From Paenibacillus cymbidii (lineage in GTDB: Bacteria; Bacillota; Bacilli; Paenibacillales; NBRC-103111): 64,000 nucleotides of DNA. A model generated the notes under the pieces. It made no database searches. It saw only the letters and a list, made by a program, of their open reading frames with translations, and was not told the DNA's origin. The number at the start of each line of letters is the position of its first letter. The first letter of the stretch is position 1. Both the position numbers and the translations under genes were made by a program. The stretch spans positions 248,001 to 312,000 of the forward strand of contig NZ_SHLX01000002.1 of the NCBI RefSeq assembly GCF_004764705.1, read 5' to 3'. Below, piece by piece: positions 1-7,286 of this stretch.

Positions 1-860
1 AGCTGCGTTTCGTTGTTCAGGCTGCCGAAGTAGCCCCAATTTTTCGGAAAACGGGTCGTCATGCCGCCCGACGGCTTCGGCAGCGTGCGAATATATCGCG
101 CGACGATGGGGTAATGGTAGCTGTTCCAGCTCACCGGCGCTTCCAGTTCGATGAAATCGAGGTACTCGCTGCGAGCGCCGCCGATGTACCACTGGTTGTT
201 GCTGGTGAACGCCATTTGCGGATCGAGCGATTGGATCAGCGTTTTGGTTTGCGCCATGAACGTATCCAGCGTCAGCCGCTCGAACCGTTCCATCTCTTCC
301 CGGCGGTTCAGGTCGAGCCCGAGCGCCGCCGCCTTCTGTCGGCAATAGGAGCAATAGCATGTGTCCGCCGGGTACATGACCATGTCGAGGAAGATCCCGG
401 CGACGTCCGGAAAGCGCGGCACAAAGTCGCGCAGCTGCGGCCAAAACCACTCCTCCACGAACGGGCTGTTGAAGCACGGCCAGCCCCAGCTGCGGCCGCC
501 GTCCGTGTCGAGCCGGCTGCCGTCCTTGCGCTGCATCGCCCATTCCGGATGCTCCAGCACGGCGCGGTCGTGAATGCCCGTCGAAAAATGAACATAAATC
601 TGAATCTGTTCCCGTTTCGCGGCGGCGAGCAGCGGCGTCAGCATATCTTGCTGCAGCCCGGGGTGCTGTTGCCCCGCTGCGCCTTCGTAATAGGCGTTGC
701 CGCAGGCGCAGTAGCCGAACACGGCCGTTACGGCGTTCACGCGCGCTTGTTTCCACGTCTGCACCAGCCGCTCGGCGTCGAAGCTCTGCCCGACTTGCTC
801 CACCCAATGCGGCGTGTGGAAGTCGAGATGAATTTTCCGGCTTGTCAGTTCCGGGTTCAC
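1..860 (-). CDS. GHL6-type putative glycoside hydrolase, 3' end cut off by window
   Basis: First 286 codons of a minus-strand gene that runs off the left edge. It opens with KIHLDFHTPHWV, followed by ARVNAVTAVFGYCACG, the pattern of the 'hypothetical glycosyl hydrolase 6' (GHL6, TIM-barrel) family. Later segments fit a barrel hydrolase: a tryptophan-rich stretch (GRSWGWPCFNSP), DVAGIFLDMVMYP with a candidate catalytic Asp, and a CYCSYC cluster that may bind metal. Family members are usually near 600-700 residues and include alpha-L-fucosidase-like proteins; the substrate here is unknown. The GTG start at 858-860 is chosen because AGAGGGG lies 8 bases upstream; the ATG at 865-867 is out of frame. 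It sits 116 bp behind rhamnose mutarotase on the same strand, so a role on rhamnose- or fucose-containing glycans is inferred. Confidence 0.7.
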   Translation of the reverse strand, partial: MNPELTSRKIHLDFHTPHWVEQVGQSFDAERLVQTWKQARVNAVTAVFGYCACGNAYYEGAAGQQHPGLQQDMLTPLLAAAKREQIQIYVHFSTGIHDRAVLEHPEWAMQRKDGSRLDTDGGRSWGWPCFNSPFVEEWFWPQLRDFVPRFPDVAGIFLDMVMYPADTCYCSYCRQKAAALGLDLNRREEMERFERLTLDTFMAQTKTLIQSLDPQMAFTSNNQWYIGGARSEYLDFIELEAPVSWNSYHYPIVARYIRTLPKPSGGMTTRFPKNWGYFGSLNNETQ

Positions 861-976
861 GGGCCATTCCCCTCTTTCGTCAGTCGAATTTGTGTTGCCT
901 TGGCGGCTCGTTTGGGGCTGTTCCATTCGGCCCCGCACTTCCGGCCAGCCGGAGCCATCCATCTGCAGGGGCCCCG

Positions 977-1300
977 TCAATCCAGGTGAAACACTTCCTC
1001 CATATCCGCCCACCATTCGCCTTCTTTGCGCGTTTCGAGCGGCTGCTGGCACGGCTTGCATACCGCCCACCAATCCTGGGTGACGGGATCGGCCGCCATG
1101 CGCGCCATGTCGCCTTCGTAGTCGTCGCCTTCGTATTCGAAATAGCTGAACAGGAAGCCGTCCTTGTAATAAATCGAATAATTCGCGATGCGGCTTTCCT
1201 TGATTTGCTTCAGCACGTCCGGCCAAACCGCCGCATGCAGCCGCTTGTACTCCTCCAACTTCTCCGGCACTACCCGGATCACGCTGCCCACTCGTTTCAT
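977..1300 (-). CDS. rhaM: L-rhamnose mutarotase
   Basis: A 107-residue protein of the RhaM/RhaU family (usual length about 104), a small ferredoxin-like-fold cytoplasmic enzyme that interconverts the alpha and beta anomers of L-rhamnose. Recognisable features are the N-terminal RVGSVIRVVPEKLEEYKRLHAAVWPDVL, given here only as its key parts RVGSVIRV and HAAVWPDVL, with the catalytic-type His in HAAVWP. Next come NYSIYYKDGFLFSYFEYEG (the YY pair of the family) and the C-terminal WWAVCKPCQQPLETR with a Trp pair. It is the first gene of a likely operon with the GHL6 hydrolase downstream. Its transcript probably starts near 1508, giving a leader of about 200 bases that contains a purine-rich repeat tract. 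The symbol follows family identity; activity on fucose or another 6-deoxysugar is possible. Confidence 0.88.
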   Translation of the reverse strand: MKRVGSVIRVVPEKLEEYKRLHAAVWPDVLKQIKESRIANYSIYYKDGFLFSYFEYEGDDYEGDMARMAADPVTQDWWAVCKPCQQPLETRKEGEWWADMEEVFHLD

Positions 1301-1319
1301 CGCCCATGGCCTCCTTGTT

Positions 1320-1462
1320 TTCCCGCTTGCTTTCTTGCTCTTCTTACGCTACCTGCCTTTCCCGCTCCTCCTGCTCTCTTCTTGCTCTTCTTGCTTTTTT
1401 TGCTTTTTTGCTTGCTTTCTTTTCTTGCTCTTCTTGCTTTTCTTGCTCTTTTTGCTCCTGCC
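1320..1462. repeat. Low-complexity pyrimidine tract with CTTGCTCTT repeats
   Basis: On the plus strand the tract is almost pure T/C with G every few bases, built from loosely repeated CTTGCTCTT and CTTGCTTTT units. On the minus strand it reads as AAGAGCAAG repeats. It lies inside the predicted leader of rhaM. A minus-strand reading frame crosses it and would give a Lys/Ser/Gln-rich peptide, but nothing suggests that this is translated. A slippage-prone repeat or a purine-rich leader RNA are the plain readings. Confidence 0.7.
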
Positions 1463-1472
1463 TTGCGTCAGG

Positions 1473-1543
1473 TTGCCGATCCAACACGGCTCTGGTATGC
1501 TGGTAGTACCAAACAGCTTACCACCGCCATCTGCTTTGTTCAA
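1473..1543. promoter_or_regulatory. Two opposed promoters sharing one palindromic operator
   Basis: Plus strand: TTGCCG (1473-1478), 17 bp, TATGCT (1496-1501) with a TG one base upstream, aimed at the FadR-type gene. Minus strand: TTGAAC (1543-1538), 17 bp, TAAGCT (1520-1515), also with an upstream TG, aimed at rhaM. Both start sites would fall near 1508. The perfect palindrome TGGTAGTACCA (1501-1511) sits exactly there and has the TGGT-N-ACCA form typical of FadR/UxuR-type GntR repressors. One bound dimer could therefore control both genes. Spacings and palindrome are seen directly; binding is inferred. Confidence 0.62.
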
Positions 1544-1570
1544 TCCTTTTTTTGGAGGAAAATCGCCCGC

Positions 1571-2278
1571 ATGGTACAATGGGAACGGATCAAACGCACG
1601 ACGGTAACCGAACAGATTATGGAGCAAATTGCTCATTTGATTACGGCAGGCCAGCTCAAGGCGGGGGACAAGCTGCCGAACGAACGCGAGCTGGCGGCGA
1701 CGCTGCAGGTGACGCGCGGCCGGGTGCGCGAAGCGCTGCGCGCGCTGTCGCTGGTCGGCCTGATTACGATCAAGGCCGGCGACGGCAGCTATGTGAACGA
1801 GCAGGAAGTGCCTCTCGCCGAAGATACGATCGTGTGGATGTTTCACAACGAAATCCACAATTTGGAGGAAGTGTACGCGGCCCGCAAGTTGATCGAATCC
1901 GAGGTATATCTCACGGCTGTCGGCCGTTTGTCGCCGGAGCAGTTGGCGCAGTTGGCGGCGATCTTCGCACGTTTGCAGGAAGCGATGCCCGATTCGTCGC
2001 CGGAGCAGCACCTGAAGCTGCTGGACGAATTCGACCTGTTGATCGGCGAATGCTGCGGCAACGCCATCTACTTCAAGCTGATGCAGACGATCGTTCACCT
2101 GCGGCGGGAGACGAGCCGCAAGCTGCTGCAAGTGCCGGGCGCCGTCGAAACGAGCGTCAAGTCGCGCTCCGCCCTGCTCGGCGCCCTGCAAGCCGCCGAT
2201 GCGAAGCGGATGAAAGCGGCGGCGGCCGAGTTTTTCAAAACATCGCAGGCGTTCTACGAATCGCTTGCCCGAACTTAA
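1571..2278 (+). CDS. FadR-subfamily GntR transcription regulator
   Basis: A 235-residue regulator with the FadR layout. The N-terminal winged helix-turn-helix (about residues 1-70) includes LPNERELAATLQVTRGRVREALRAL and the wing GLITIKAGDGSYV, quoted in part as TRGRVREALRAL. The helical C-terminal FCD ligand domain (about 85-225) opens with EEVYAARKLIESEVY. FCD domains usually bind organic acids or sugar acids, often with a metal. The ATG at 1571 follows GGAGGA about a dozen bases upstream. It faces rhaM and the GHL6 gene, and the TGGTAGTACCA palindrome on the shared start region makes it the likely repressor of that operon and of itself. The next gene starts only 13 bp after its stop, with the ribosome site overlapping the stop codon, so the two are probably co-transcribed. 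Confidence 0.88.
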   Translation: MVQWERIKRTTVTEQIMEQIAHLITAGQLKAGDKLPNERELAATLQVTRGRVREALRALSLVGLITIKAGDGSYVNEQEVPLAEDTIVWMFHNEIHNLEEVYAARKLIESEVYLTAVGRLSPEQLAQLAAIFARLQEAMPDSSPEQHLKLLDEFDLLIGECCGNAIYFKLMQTIVHLRRETSRKLLQVPGAVETSVKSRSALLGALQAADAKRMKAAAAEFFKTSQAFYESLART

Positions 2279-2291
2279 GGAGGGAAGTCGC

Positions 2292-2876
2292 GTGCCCAAA
2301 CCATCCGATCCGCTGCCGATCGTGTTGTTCGACACGCCGCAAACGTTGGAACGCTGGCTCGAGGAGCATCACCGCTCGTCGCCCGGCGTGTGGATGCAGA
2401 TTGCCAAGAAAGGCTCGGGCATCGCGTCCGTCACCTACCAGGAGGCGCTGGACATCGCCCTTTGCTACGGCTGGGTCGACAGCCAGAAGGACAAGATGGA
2501 CGAGCGCACGTACCTGCAGCGGTTTACGCCGCGCGGGGCGAAGAGCATCTGGTCGCAGGTGAACAAGACAAAGGTTGAGGCGCTGATCGCCAGCGGCCGG
2601 ATGCAGGCGGCCGGCCTTGCGGCGATCGAGGTCGCGAAGGCGAACGGGCAGTGGGACAAGGCGTACGCCTCGCAAAGCAACGCCGAAGTTCCCGAGGACT
2701 TTGCCGCGGCGCTCGAACGCAGCCCGCAGGCGAAAGCGTTCTTCGACACGCTGAACAAGTCAAACAAATTTGCCATGCTGTTCCGCATCAATAACGTGAA
2801 GAAGCAGGAAACGCGCGAACGAAAAATTCGCGAGTTTATCGCCATGCTGGAGAAGGGTGAAAAAATACATCTGTAG
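2292..2876 (+). CDS. YdeI/OmpD-associated family protein
   Basis: A 194-residue soluble protein of the YdeI/OmpD-associated family, whose biochemical role is not settled. Family marks are VLFDTPQTLERWLEEHH near the start, GVWMQIAKKGSG, TYQEALDIALCYGWVDSQ (the most conserved block), RFTPRGAKSIWSQVN, and a C-terminal basic helix. No signal peptide or membrane segment is seen. The GTG at 2292 is preferred because AAGGAGGG at 2277-2284 lies 7-8 bases upstream and overlaps the stop of the FadR-type gene. This suggests translational coupling, and a strong terminator follows directly. It is unclear why it travels with a sugar-acid type regulator; chance co-transcription is possible. Confidence 0.8.
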   Translation: MPKPSDPLPIVLFDTPQTLERWLEEHHRSSPGVWMQIAKKGSGIASVTYQEALDIALCYGWVDSQKDKMDERTYLQRFTPRGAKSIWSQVNKTKVEALIASGRMQAAGLAAIEVAKANGQWDKAYASQSNAEVPEDFAAALERSPQAKAFFDTLNKSNKFAMLFRINNVKKQETRERKIREFIAMLEKGEKIHL

Positions 2877-2896
2877 CCGGCCCGGTGAAACGCCAA

Positions 2897-2935
2897 CAGG
2901 ACCAAGCAGGAGTTGACTCCGCTTGGTCCTGTTTT
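2897..2935 (+). terminator. Rho-independent terminator after the FadR-type/YdeI genes
   Basis: CAGGACCAAGC (2897-2907) pairs fully with GCTTGGTCCTG (2921-2931). Inside it GGAG pairs with CTCC across a four-base TTGA loop, leaving one bulged A. A TTTT run (2932-2935) follows. It ends the plus-strand unit. Confidence 0.88.
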
Positions 2936-3146
2936 GGCACCGTTTACGTACAGAACGCCGCTCAAGGAGCGGCGCGGGCCCTCCGCAGGGCATTTAGCGC
3001 ATGTTTCATGCGCTGCATAGAGGCGCGGGTAGATTTCTGCCTCATTTTGTCGTCGGCGCGCTCCGGTTCGCAGCAGCAATAAAGTTCCCTTTGTTCAAAT
3101 TGCAATTGAATGAAAATTCGGCGACAACACGGCAGTCTAACAGCCT

Positions 3147-3332
3147 TAACGGGAAAACCTCCCGTTATTTTTCCGTTTTTTATGGAAAAAATAAAAATAA
3201 CAGGAAAACCTCCTGCTATTTTGCCGCCATAACCCGATTTCCGGAAAAATGGCGAAAATTAGAGGGAGGTTTTCCCGTTATTTGAGCAAACCGATGATTT
3301 TGACGAAAATAACAGGAGGTTTTCCCGTTATT
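3147..3332. repeat. Four-hairpin intergenic element, copy 1 (divergent stems)
   Basis: Four short palindromes centred near 3157, 3208, 3270 and 3320, so spaced about 51, 62 and 50 bp. Stems are built on TAACGGGA and AATAACAGGA. The first two read GGAAAACCTCC and the last two GGAGGTTTTCC, so units 3 and 4 are inverted relative to 1 and 2. The spacing equals that of the other five elements in the window although the stem sequence differs. The rest of the 2936-3466 gap holds nothing else I recognise. Confidence 0.72.
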
Positions 3333-3466
3333 CCTCATCTCCCTCGTTACTCCAGATACTTTTGCCACTCCTTACTATCCCCGCTACCCTTTGCTACTCC
3401 TTGTCACTCCATGCCACTCCTTGCTACTCCCCGCGGATCGCCGCCAGCGTAACGCATCTTCTCGCG

Positions 3467-4612
3467 CTACTTCTTGAAATACAGCCGCGGCGAGCCGTAG
3501 CTTCCGCCGCTGAATGCGTTGGCGGACGTGCTTTTGATCACTTCGTCCGGTCCCCACTTGGACAGCAGCTCGGTCGGGTTGCCGCTGGCATCCCACTGGG
3601 TCACTTTGGCCCAATGGAAGCCGGAGAAATAAATGACGTCCGGATACGGAATCGGCGTCGTCGAATACGACGTGAACAACGTCCCCGCCCGCCCCGTCCA
3701 GTTGTGGTACGAGCCGTTCTGCTTCAGCATGTAGTCGATCACGTCCTGATCGATCTGGTACGGCTCGCCGGATACCGTCCGCTGGTCCACGGCGTATTCG
3801 TAACACATCTGATCGTTGTTCGCCATGCCAACGAAGCTGTTGTTCCACGTCGAGCTGTAAAACCACGTGCTGTCCATGCCGGAGTAATACGCCGCATTCT
3901 GGTTCGTGACGTAAATTGAAACGTCGGACGACACCGTGCCGCCAACCGCATAGGTCGCTTTGACCCGCAGCTTCGGCATCGTCGCCCCATTGTTCGAGCT
4001 GTACGTCGTATTGAACGTGTAGTTTCGCTTATACGTGCCGCCGGAAAGCGACAACGCGCCAAGCGAATATTCCGTTCCGCCCGCATCCACCGCATACGCG
4101 TTCACCGCCGTCGGCGTACCCGACACGCTGGCTTCGATCTGGTACGTATTCCCTTTCAGCAAAAACGACGTCGGCGCCAGCACGTTCACCTGCCCCGGCG
4201 CATACGCGCCGACTGTCAGCGTATAGCCAGTGCTCGCATGCGGCGCATCCCAGACGATCACATTGTAATCGCCGTTCAGGAACAGCTTGGCGCCCCCCGA
4301 CCCGCTAATCACGGACGGCGACATCACAACCGCTCCGGTCGTCGGATTCTGAAACGCAACCAGCACCGTACTGCCGCTGCCGTTCGTATTCGCCGCAAAC
4401 TGGAACACATAATTTTCGAAATGGCCGCTGAACTTGCGCTCGTGCGAATCGAACACATAAGGCGAATGGGACGACGTTTCGTTGACCCACCAGCTGCCGT
4501 ACGACGACCCGTCGAGGGTATAGCTGCCCGGCGACGCGAACCCGGACGCGGGCACCGCCAATACACCGATAATCAGTAACAGCGCCCAAACGACAAGCTT
4601 CACTTTCTTCAT
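3467..4612 (-). CDS. Secreted protein with cysteine-peptidase-like C-terminal domain
   Basis: A 381-residue exported protein. The signal peptide MKKVKLVVWALLLIIG...PASGFA is followed by SPGSYT. The middle part is rich in Gly, Ser, Thr and aromatic residues, as in beta-sandwich surface modules (for example ANAYAVDAGGTEYSLGALS-like strands). The last 110 residues contain a possible thiol-enzyme set: NNDQMCYEYAVDQ (Cys), YFSGFHWAKVTQWD (His) and LLSKWGPDEV. The order Cys, His, then SKWG resembles papain-like or DUF7689-type proteins, so a cell-wall or peptide hydrolase is possible but unproven. The second of two adjacent ATG codons is chosen because GGGAGG is 7 bases from it. Four-hairpin copy 1 lies 134 bp beyond its stop codon. 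Confidence 0.6.
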   Translation of the reverse strand: MKKVKLVVWALLLIIGVLAVPASGFASPGSYTLDGSSYGSWWVNETSSHSPYVFDSHERKFSGHFENYVFQFAANTNGSGSTVLVAFQNPTTGAVVMSPSVISGSGGAKLFLNGDYNVIVWDAPHASTGYTLTVGAYAPGQVNVLAPTSFLLKGNTYQIEASVSGTPTAVNAYAVDAGGTEYSLGALSLSGGTYKRNYTFNTTYSSNNGATMPKLRVKATYAVGGTVSSDVSIYVTNQNAAYYSGMDSTWFYSSTWNNSFVGMANNDQMCYEYAVDQRTVSGEPYQIDQDVIDYMLKQNGSYHNWTGRAGTLFTSYSTTPIPYPDVIYFSGFHWAKVTQWDASGNPTELLSKWGPDEVIKSTSANAFSGGSYGSPRLYFKK

Positions 4613-4733
4613 CATCCAACCTCCCGGCATTATGAAAATAAGCGGTCGTTTTCCGCTTTCTTCCATTGTGCCACGGAGGCGGCCACCGGTATATAGCCTT
4701 TTCCTGTCTTCTCTTGCCTTTTCATGACCGGCT

Positions 4734-5213
4734 TTACTTTTCCCGAGTGTGGCCCTGCTTGCTCACATGAGCATGCGGCGCCTTGTCTCCGACCAGATTC
4801 AGGGCAATGCCGTGCTCCAGATACGCCTTCAGCCCGCAGAGCACGATCGTAAACCCTTCCGTGGCGTCGACGGCTTGCCGGACGATTTCGTCCCCGTCCC
4901 CCGCGAAACCGGAGCTGGCGATCGTAACGAACGTGCCCGCTTCCTGCGGAGCGAACGTCCATTCGACCCGATAGCCAAAATCGATGACGATCTTCTCGTT
5001 CGGCACCAGCTCAAGCACGCCGATCTCGGCGGCGGCGGCGTACATTTCCCATTCCCAGCGCACCGTCGCTCCCGCTTCCAGCCTTCCGCTTCCACGCGTA
5101 AACCAGAACCGGCTCGTAATCGCCGGATCGACGAACGCTTCGAACACCTCTTCCACCGGCTTGCGAATCAGCATTTCCGTTATGACGACAGGCATTTCGT
5201 GGAATGTCGGCAT
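4734..5213 (-). CDS. SRPBCC (AHSA1/START-like) domain protein
   Basis: A 159-residue single-domain protein of the AHSA1/activator-of-Hsp90-like branch of the SRPBCC fold, a helix-grip fold with a hydrophobic pocket. Diagnostic parts are ITEMLIRKPVEEVFEAFVDP at the start, SRFWFTRGSGRLEAGATVRWEWEMY, a central beta-sheet with VEWTFAPQEAGTFVTI, and a C-terminal long helix GFTIVLCGLKAYLEHG; only pieces are quoted. Homologues are often annotated 'SRPBCC domain-containing' or polyketide-cyclase-like, and the ligand is unknown. Two adjacent ATG codons exist at 5216 and 5213; the latter is 7 bases from GGAGG. It faces an HxlR-type regulator, which is a common arrangement for such proteins. Confidence 0.82.
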   Translation of the reverse strand: MPTFHEMPVVITEMLIRKPVEEVFEAFVDPAITSRFWFTRGSGRLEAGATVRWEWEMYAAAAEIGVLELVPNEKIVIDFGYRVEWTFAPQEAGTFVTIASSGFAGDGDEIVRQAVDATEGFTIVLCGLKAYLEHGIALNLVGDKAPHAHVSKQGHTREK

Positions 5214-5253
5214 CATGCGGCCTCCTTTTCGAATGGAACCCAAACTTATCCCT

Positions 5254-5282
5254 ATCGTACCGCAAACGGCAACCGGCAGCAA
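5254..5282 (-). promoter_or_regulatory. Predicted sigma-A promoter for the SRPBCC gene
   Basis: On the minus strand, TTGCTG (5282-5277), 17 bp spacer, TACGAT (5259-5254), followed about 35 bases later by the ribosome site. Confidence 0.5.
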
Positions 5283-5317
5283 AATCCGAGTCCGTAAAAT
5301 CGGCCGCTCCCACCCCG

Positions 5318-5347
5318 TTGACACTCGCGAACCGGCGACGCCATAAT
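5318..5347 (+). promoter_or_regulatory. Predicted sigma-A promoter for the HxlR-type gene
   Basis: TTGACA (5318-5323), 18 bp spacer, CATAAT (5342-5347), leaving a leader of about 70 bases before the HxlR start codon. Confidence 0.6.
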
Positions 5348-5422
5348 GGAAGCATAAACGCGCCAAGCGGATGTCAGACAGTGGCTGTCCGCGCGGGTCC
5401 GGTACGGAAGAGAGGGATCCCG

Positions 5423-5806
5423 ATGAAGGAACCGACAGGAACAAATGGAAGCTGCAAGGAGACGGCCGACTCCAGCATATGCGAGGTGCTGCAAATTTTG
5501 GGCGCCAAATGGGCGTTTCTCGTGCTTGAGGAGCTGCTCAAAGGACCGCGACGGTTCAACCAACTGCAGCGCAACATCGCCATCGTCAAAACGCAGTCGC
5601 TCACGGACACGCTCCGCCACCTCGAGCATAACGGCCTCGTGCTGCGCCAGGTATTCCCTACCGTTCCCGTATCCGTGGAATATTCGCTGACGGAGAAAGG
5701 CCGCGATTTCCAAACCGCCCTGATGGAAATGGACAAATGGGTGCGCAAATGGGGCAAGCCCGCCACCGGCCAAACAACCGGCGAACCCGCTCAGCCCGCG
5801 CCTTGA
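5423..5806 (+). CDS. HxlR-family winged-helix regulator
   Basis: A 127-residue regulator of the HxlR (MarR-like) family. The conserved Cys near the start is at residue 20 (SSICEVLQILGAKW), followed by LEELLKGPRRFNQLQRNI, the recognition part TQSLTDTLRHLEHNGLV, and the wing VSVEYSLTEKGRDF. HxlR proteins act as dimers and several sense aldehydes or oxidants through the N-terminal cysteine. A Pro/Gly/Thr-rich tail (ATGQTTGEPAQPAP) carries no recognised motif. The ATG at 5423 follows AGAGAGGGA. It faces the SRPBCC gene and precedes an MFS efflux gene on the same strand by 239 bp, so either could be its target. No clear operator was found. Confidence 0.88.
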   Translation: MKEPTGTNGSCKETADSSICEVLQILGAKWAFLVLEELLKGPRRFNQLQRNIAIVKTQSLTDTLRHLEHNGLVLRQVFPTVPVSVEYSLTEKGRDFQTALMEMDKWVRKWGKPATGQTTGEPAQPAP

Positions 5807-5942
5807 ACCCCAACCTCCCTTTACGATAAACCGCCCGGGTCAAAAATCGACCGACACCCGCGGCGGCTCTTTGCGTTCCCTCACACTTACCAAAAGTTAA
5901 GCAGCTCCATTTATCCGGATTACATCCAATCGAATTGCGTTC

Positions 5943-5971
5943 TTACTTTTTACAAGCGACCGGCTTATACT
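5943..5971 (+). promoter_or_regulatory. Possible promoter upstream of the MFS gene
   Basis: TTACTT (5943-5948), 17 bp, TATACT (5966-5971). The -10 is good and the -35 weak, suggesting regulated or weak expression. Confidence 0.38.
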
Positions 5972-6045
5972 GCGTGTATGCCAAAGAAGCGACCCGCTAG
6001 AACCGCTACTCCCGTTCAGGGTTGCCACGAAAGGAATGTGCCTTC

Positions 6046-7212
6046 ATGCAGCGGATCGCCGTTTATTTGTTTATGTTTGCCGTGTTTTTCACCGCCACGT
6101 CGGAGCTGGTCGTAGCCGGCATTTTGCCGGAGCTTGCCGGGCAAATGCGCGTGTCGCTTGCGCTGGCCGGCCAGCTGGTGACGATCTACTCGCTCGCCTT
6201 CGCCGTCGGCACGCCGCTGATCGTTACGCTCACGGCGCGGCTCGGCCGGAAAAAGCTGCTGCTCGCCACGCTCGCCGTCTTCATCGCCGGCAACCTCGCT
6301 TCCTTCGCCAGCCCCGGCTTCGCCATGCTGGCCGCCGCCCGCGTGCTGCTCGGCGCAAGCTCCGGCGTCCTGATGGTCGCCGCCTTCGGAGCCGCCGCCA
6401 AGCTGGTGCCGGCCGAGCGCCTCGGCAGCGCCATCGGCACGATCGTGCTCGGCTTCAGCAGCGCCATGGTCGCCGGCGTTCCGATCGGCATCGCGTTGAC
6501 CGAACGGTTCGGTTGGCAGGCGATTTTTCTGCTGCTGGCCGTCGGCAGCTTGCCGATCCTGCTCGCCATCGCATGGCTGCTGCCGGAGACGGAGGGCGAC
6601 GCTCCCGTACCGCTGCTGCGGCAAATCGCCGTGGCCCGAGATCCCGTCATCCGCTCCGCCCTGCTGCTCGTCCTGTTCCGCGAAGCCGGCAATTCGATCA
6701 TGTTCGCTTACGCCGCCGCCTTCCTCGGCGACATGCTGCACCGGAGCACCGGTCAAATCGGCGCCATCATGCTTGCTTTCGGCATCGCCGGCGCGATCGG
6801 CTCCCGGCTCGGCGGCGCCGCCGTCGACCGCTGGGGAAGCTCGCGGCTGATCGTCGGCAGCGTGGCCGCACATGTACTGGCGCTGGCCCTGCTGCCGCTT
6901 GCCGTCGGCTCGCCGCCGCTCGCCATCGCGTTCATGGCGCTGTGGGTGCTGGCCATGTTCGTCATGGGCCCCGCGACGCAAACGTACTTTATCGAACAGG
7001 CGCCGCAAGCGGCCAGCCTCGTCATCAGCGTGAACATTTCCGTTACGCAGATCGGCCTGGCGGCCGGCGCCGCATTGGGCGGCGCGGCAGTCGCAATGAA
7101 CGGCACAGTGCTGTACAACCCGTGGGTCGCCAGTGTCGCCCTGCTGCTGTCGTTCGCCGCAGCGCTCGATTCCATCCGGCGCAAAAAACAAGCCTTCATC
7201 AAAACCCATTGA
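6046..7212 (+). CDS. MFS transporter, AraJ/chloramphenicol-resistance-like
   Basis: A 388-residue, 12-helix major facilitator protein of the drug/sugar antiporter group (AraJ, YdhP, CmlR-like). It begins with the family's TATSELVVAGILPELA block in helix 1. It has the loop 2-3 motif AVGTPLIVTLTARLGRKKLL with the basic GRKK stretch, and the motif-C-like helix 5 GIVLGFSSAMVAGVPIG...ERFGWQ that marks exporters (both quoted in part). The ATG at 6046 is chosen over an in-frame TTG at 6022 because AAAGGAA precedes it by about 10 bases. The substrate cannot be read from sequence. The next promoter's -35 overlaps its stop codon, so it is probably not co-transcribed with the dioxygenase gene beyond read-through. 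Confidence 0.85.
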   Translation: MQRIAVYLFMFAVFFTATSELVVAGILPELAGQMRVSLALAGQLVTIYSLAFAVGTPLIVTLTARLGRKKLLLATLAVFIAGNLASFASPGFAMLAAARVLLGASSGVLMVAAFGAAAKLVPAERLGSAIGTIVLGFSSAMVAGVPIGIALTERFGWQAIFLLLAVGSLPILLAIAWLLPETEGDAPVPLLRQIAVARDPVIRSALLLVLFREAGNSIMFAYAAAFLGDMLHRSTGQIGAIMLAFGIAGAIGSRLGGAAVDRWGSSRLIVGSVAAHVLALALLPLAVGSPPLAIAFMALWVLAMFVMGPATQTYFIEQAPQAASLVISVNISVTQIGLAAGAALGGAAVAMNGTVLYNPWVASVALLLSFAAALDSIRRKKQAFIKTH

Positions 7213-7263
7213 CAGAACCGCAATCGCGCGCTACGATATTTGTATTATTAAATAATACAAATA
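7209..7263 (+). promoter_or_regulatory. Strong promoter with a 27-bp palindromic operator on the start site
   Basis: TTGACA (7209-7214), 17 bp, TACGAT (7232-7237). A perfect palindrome covers the predicted start: TATTTGTATTATT (7237-7249), one central A, then AATAATACAAATA (7251-7263). The outer ATTTGTA/TACAAAT half sites match the AraR type of GntR/LacI-hybrid operator, though half-site spacing is wider than in Bacillus AraR sites. The downstream gene at 8191 encodes such a hybrid regulator, so autoregulation of the two-gene unit is likely. Confidence 0.68.
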
Positions 7264-7286
7264 CTTAGAAAGCGGTGAAACTCCAT

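Noticed and set aside
1349..2335. Minus-strand frame giving a Lys-rich peptide from the repeat tract
   Set aside because: It crosses the FadR-type gene antisense and the tract; no start codon with a ribosome site; best explained as leader RNA or simple repeat.
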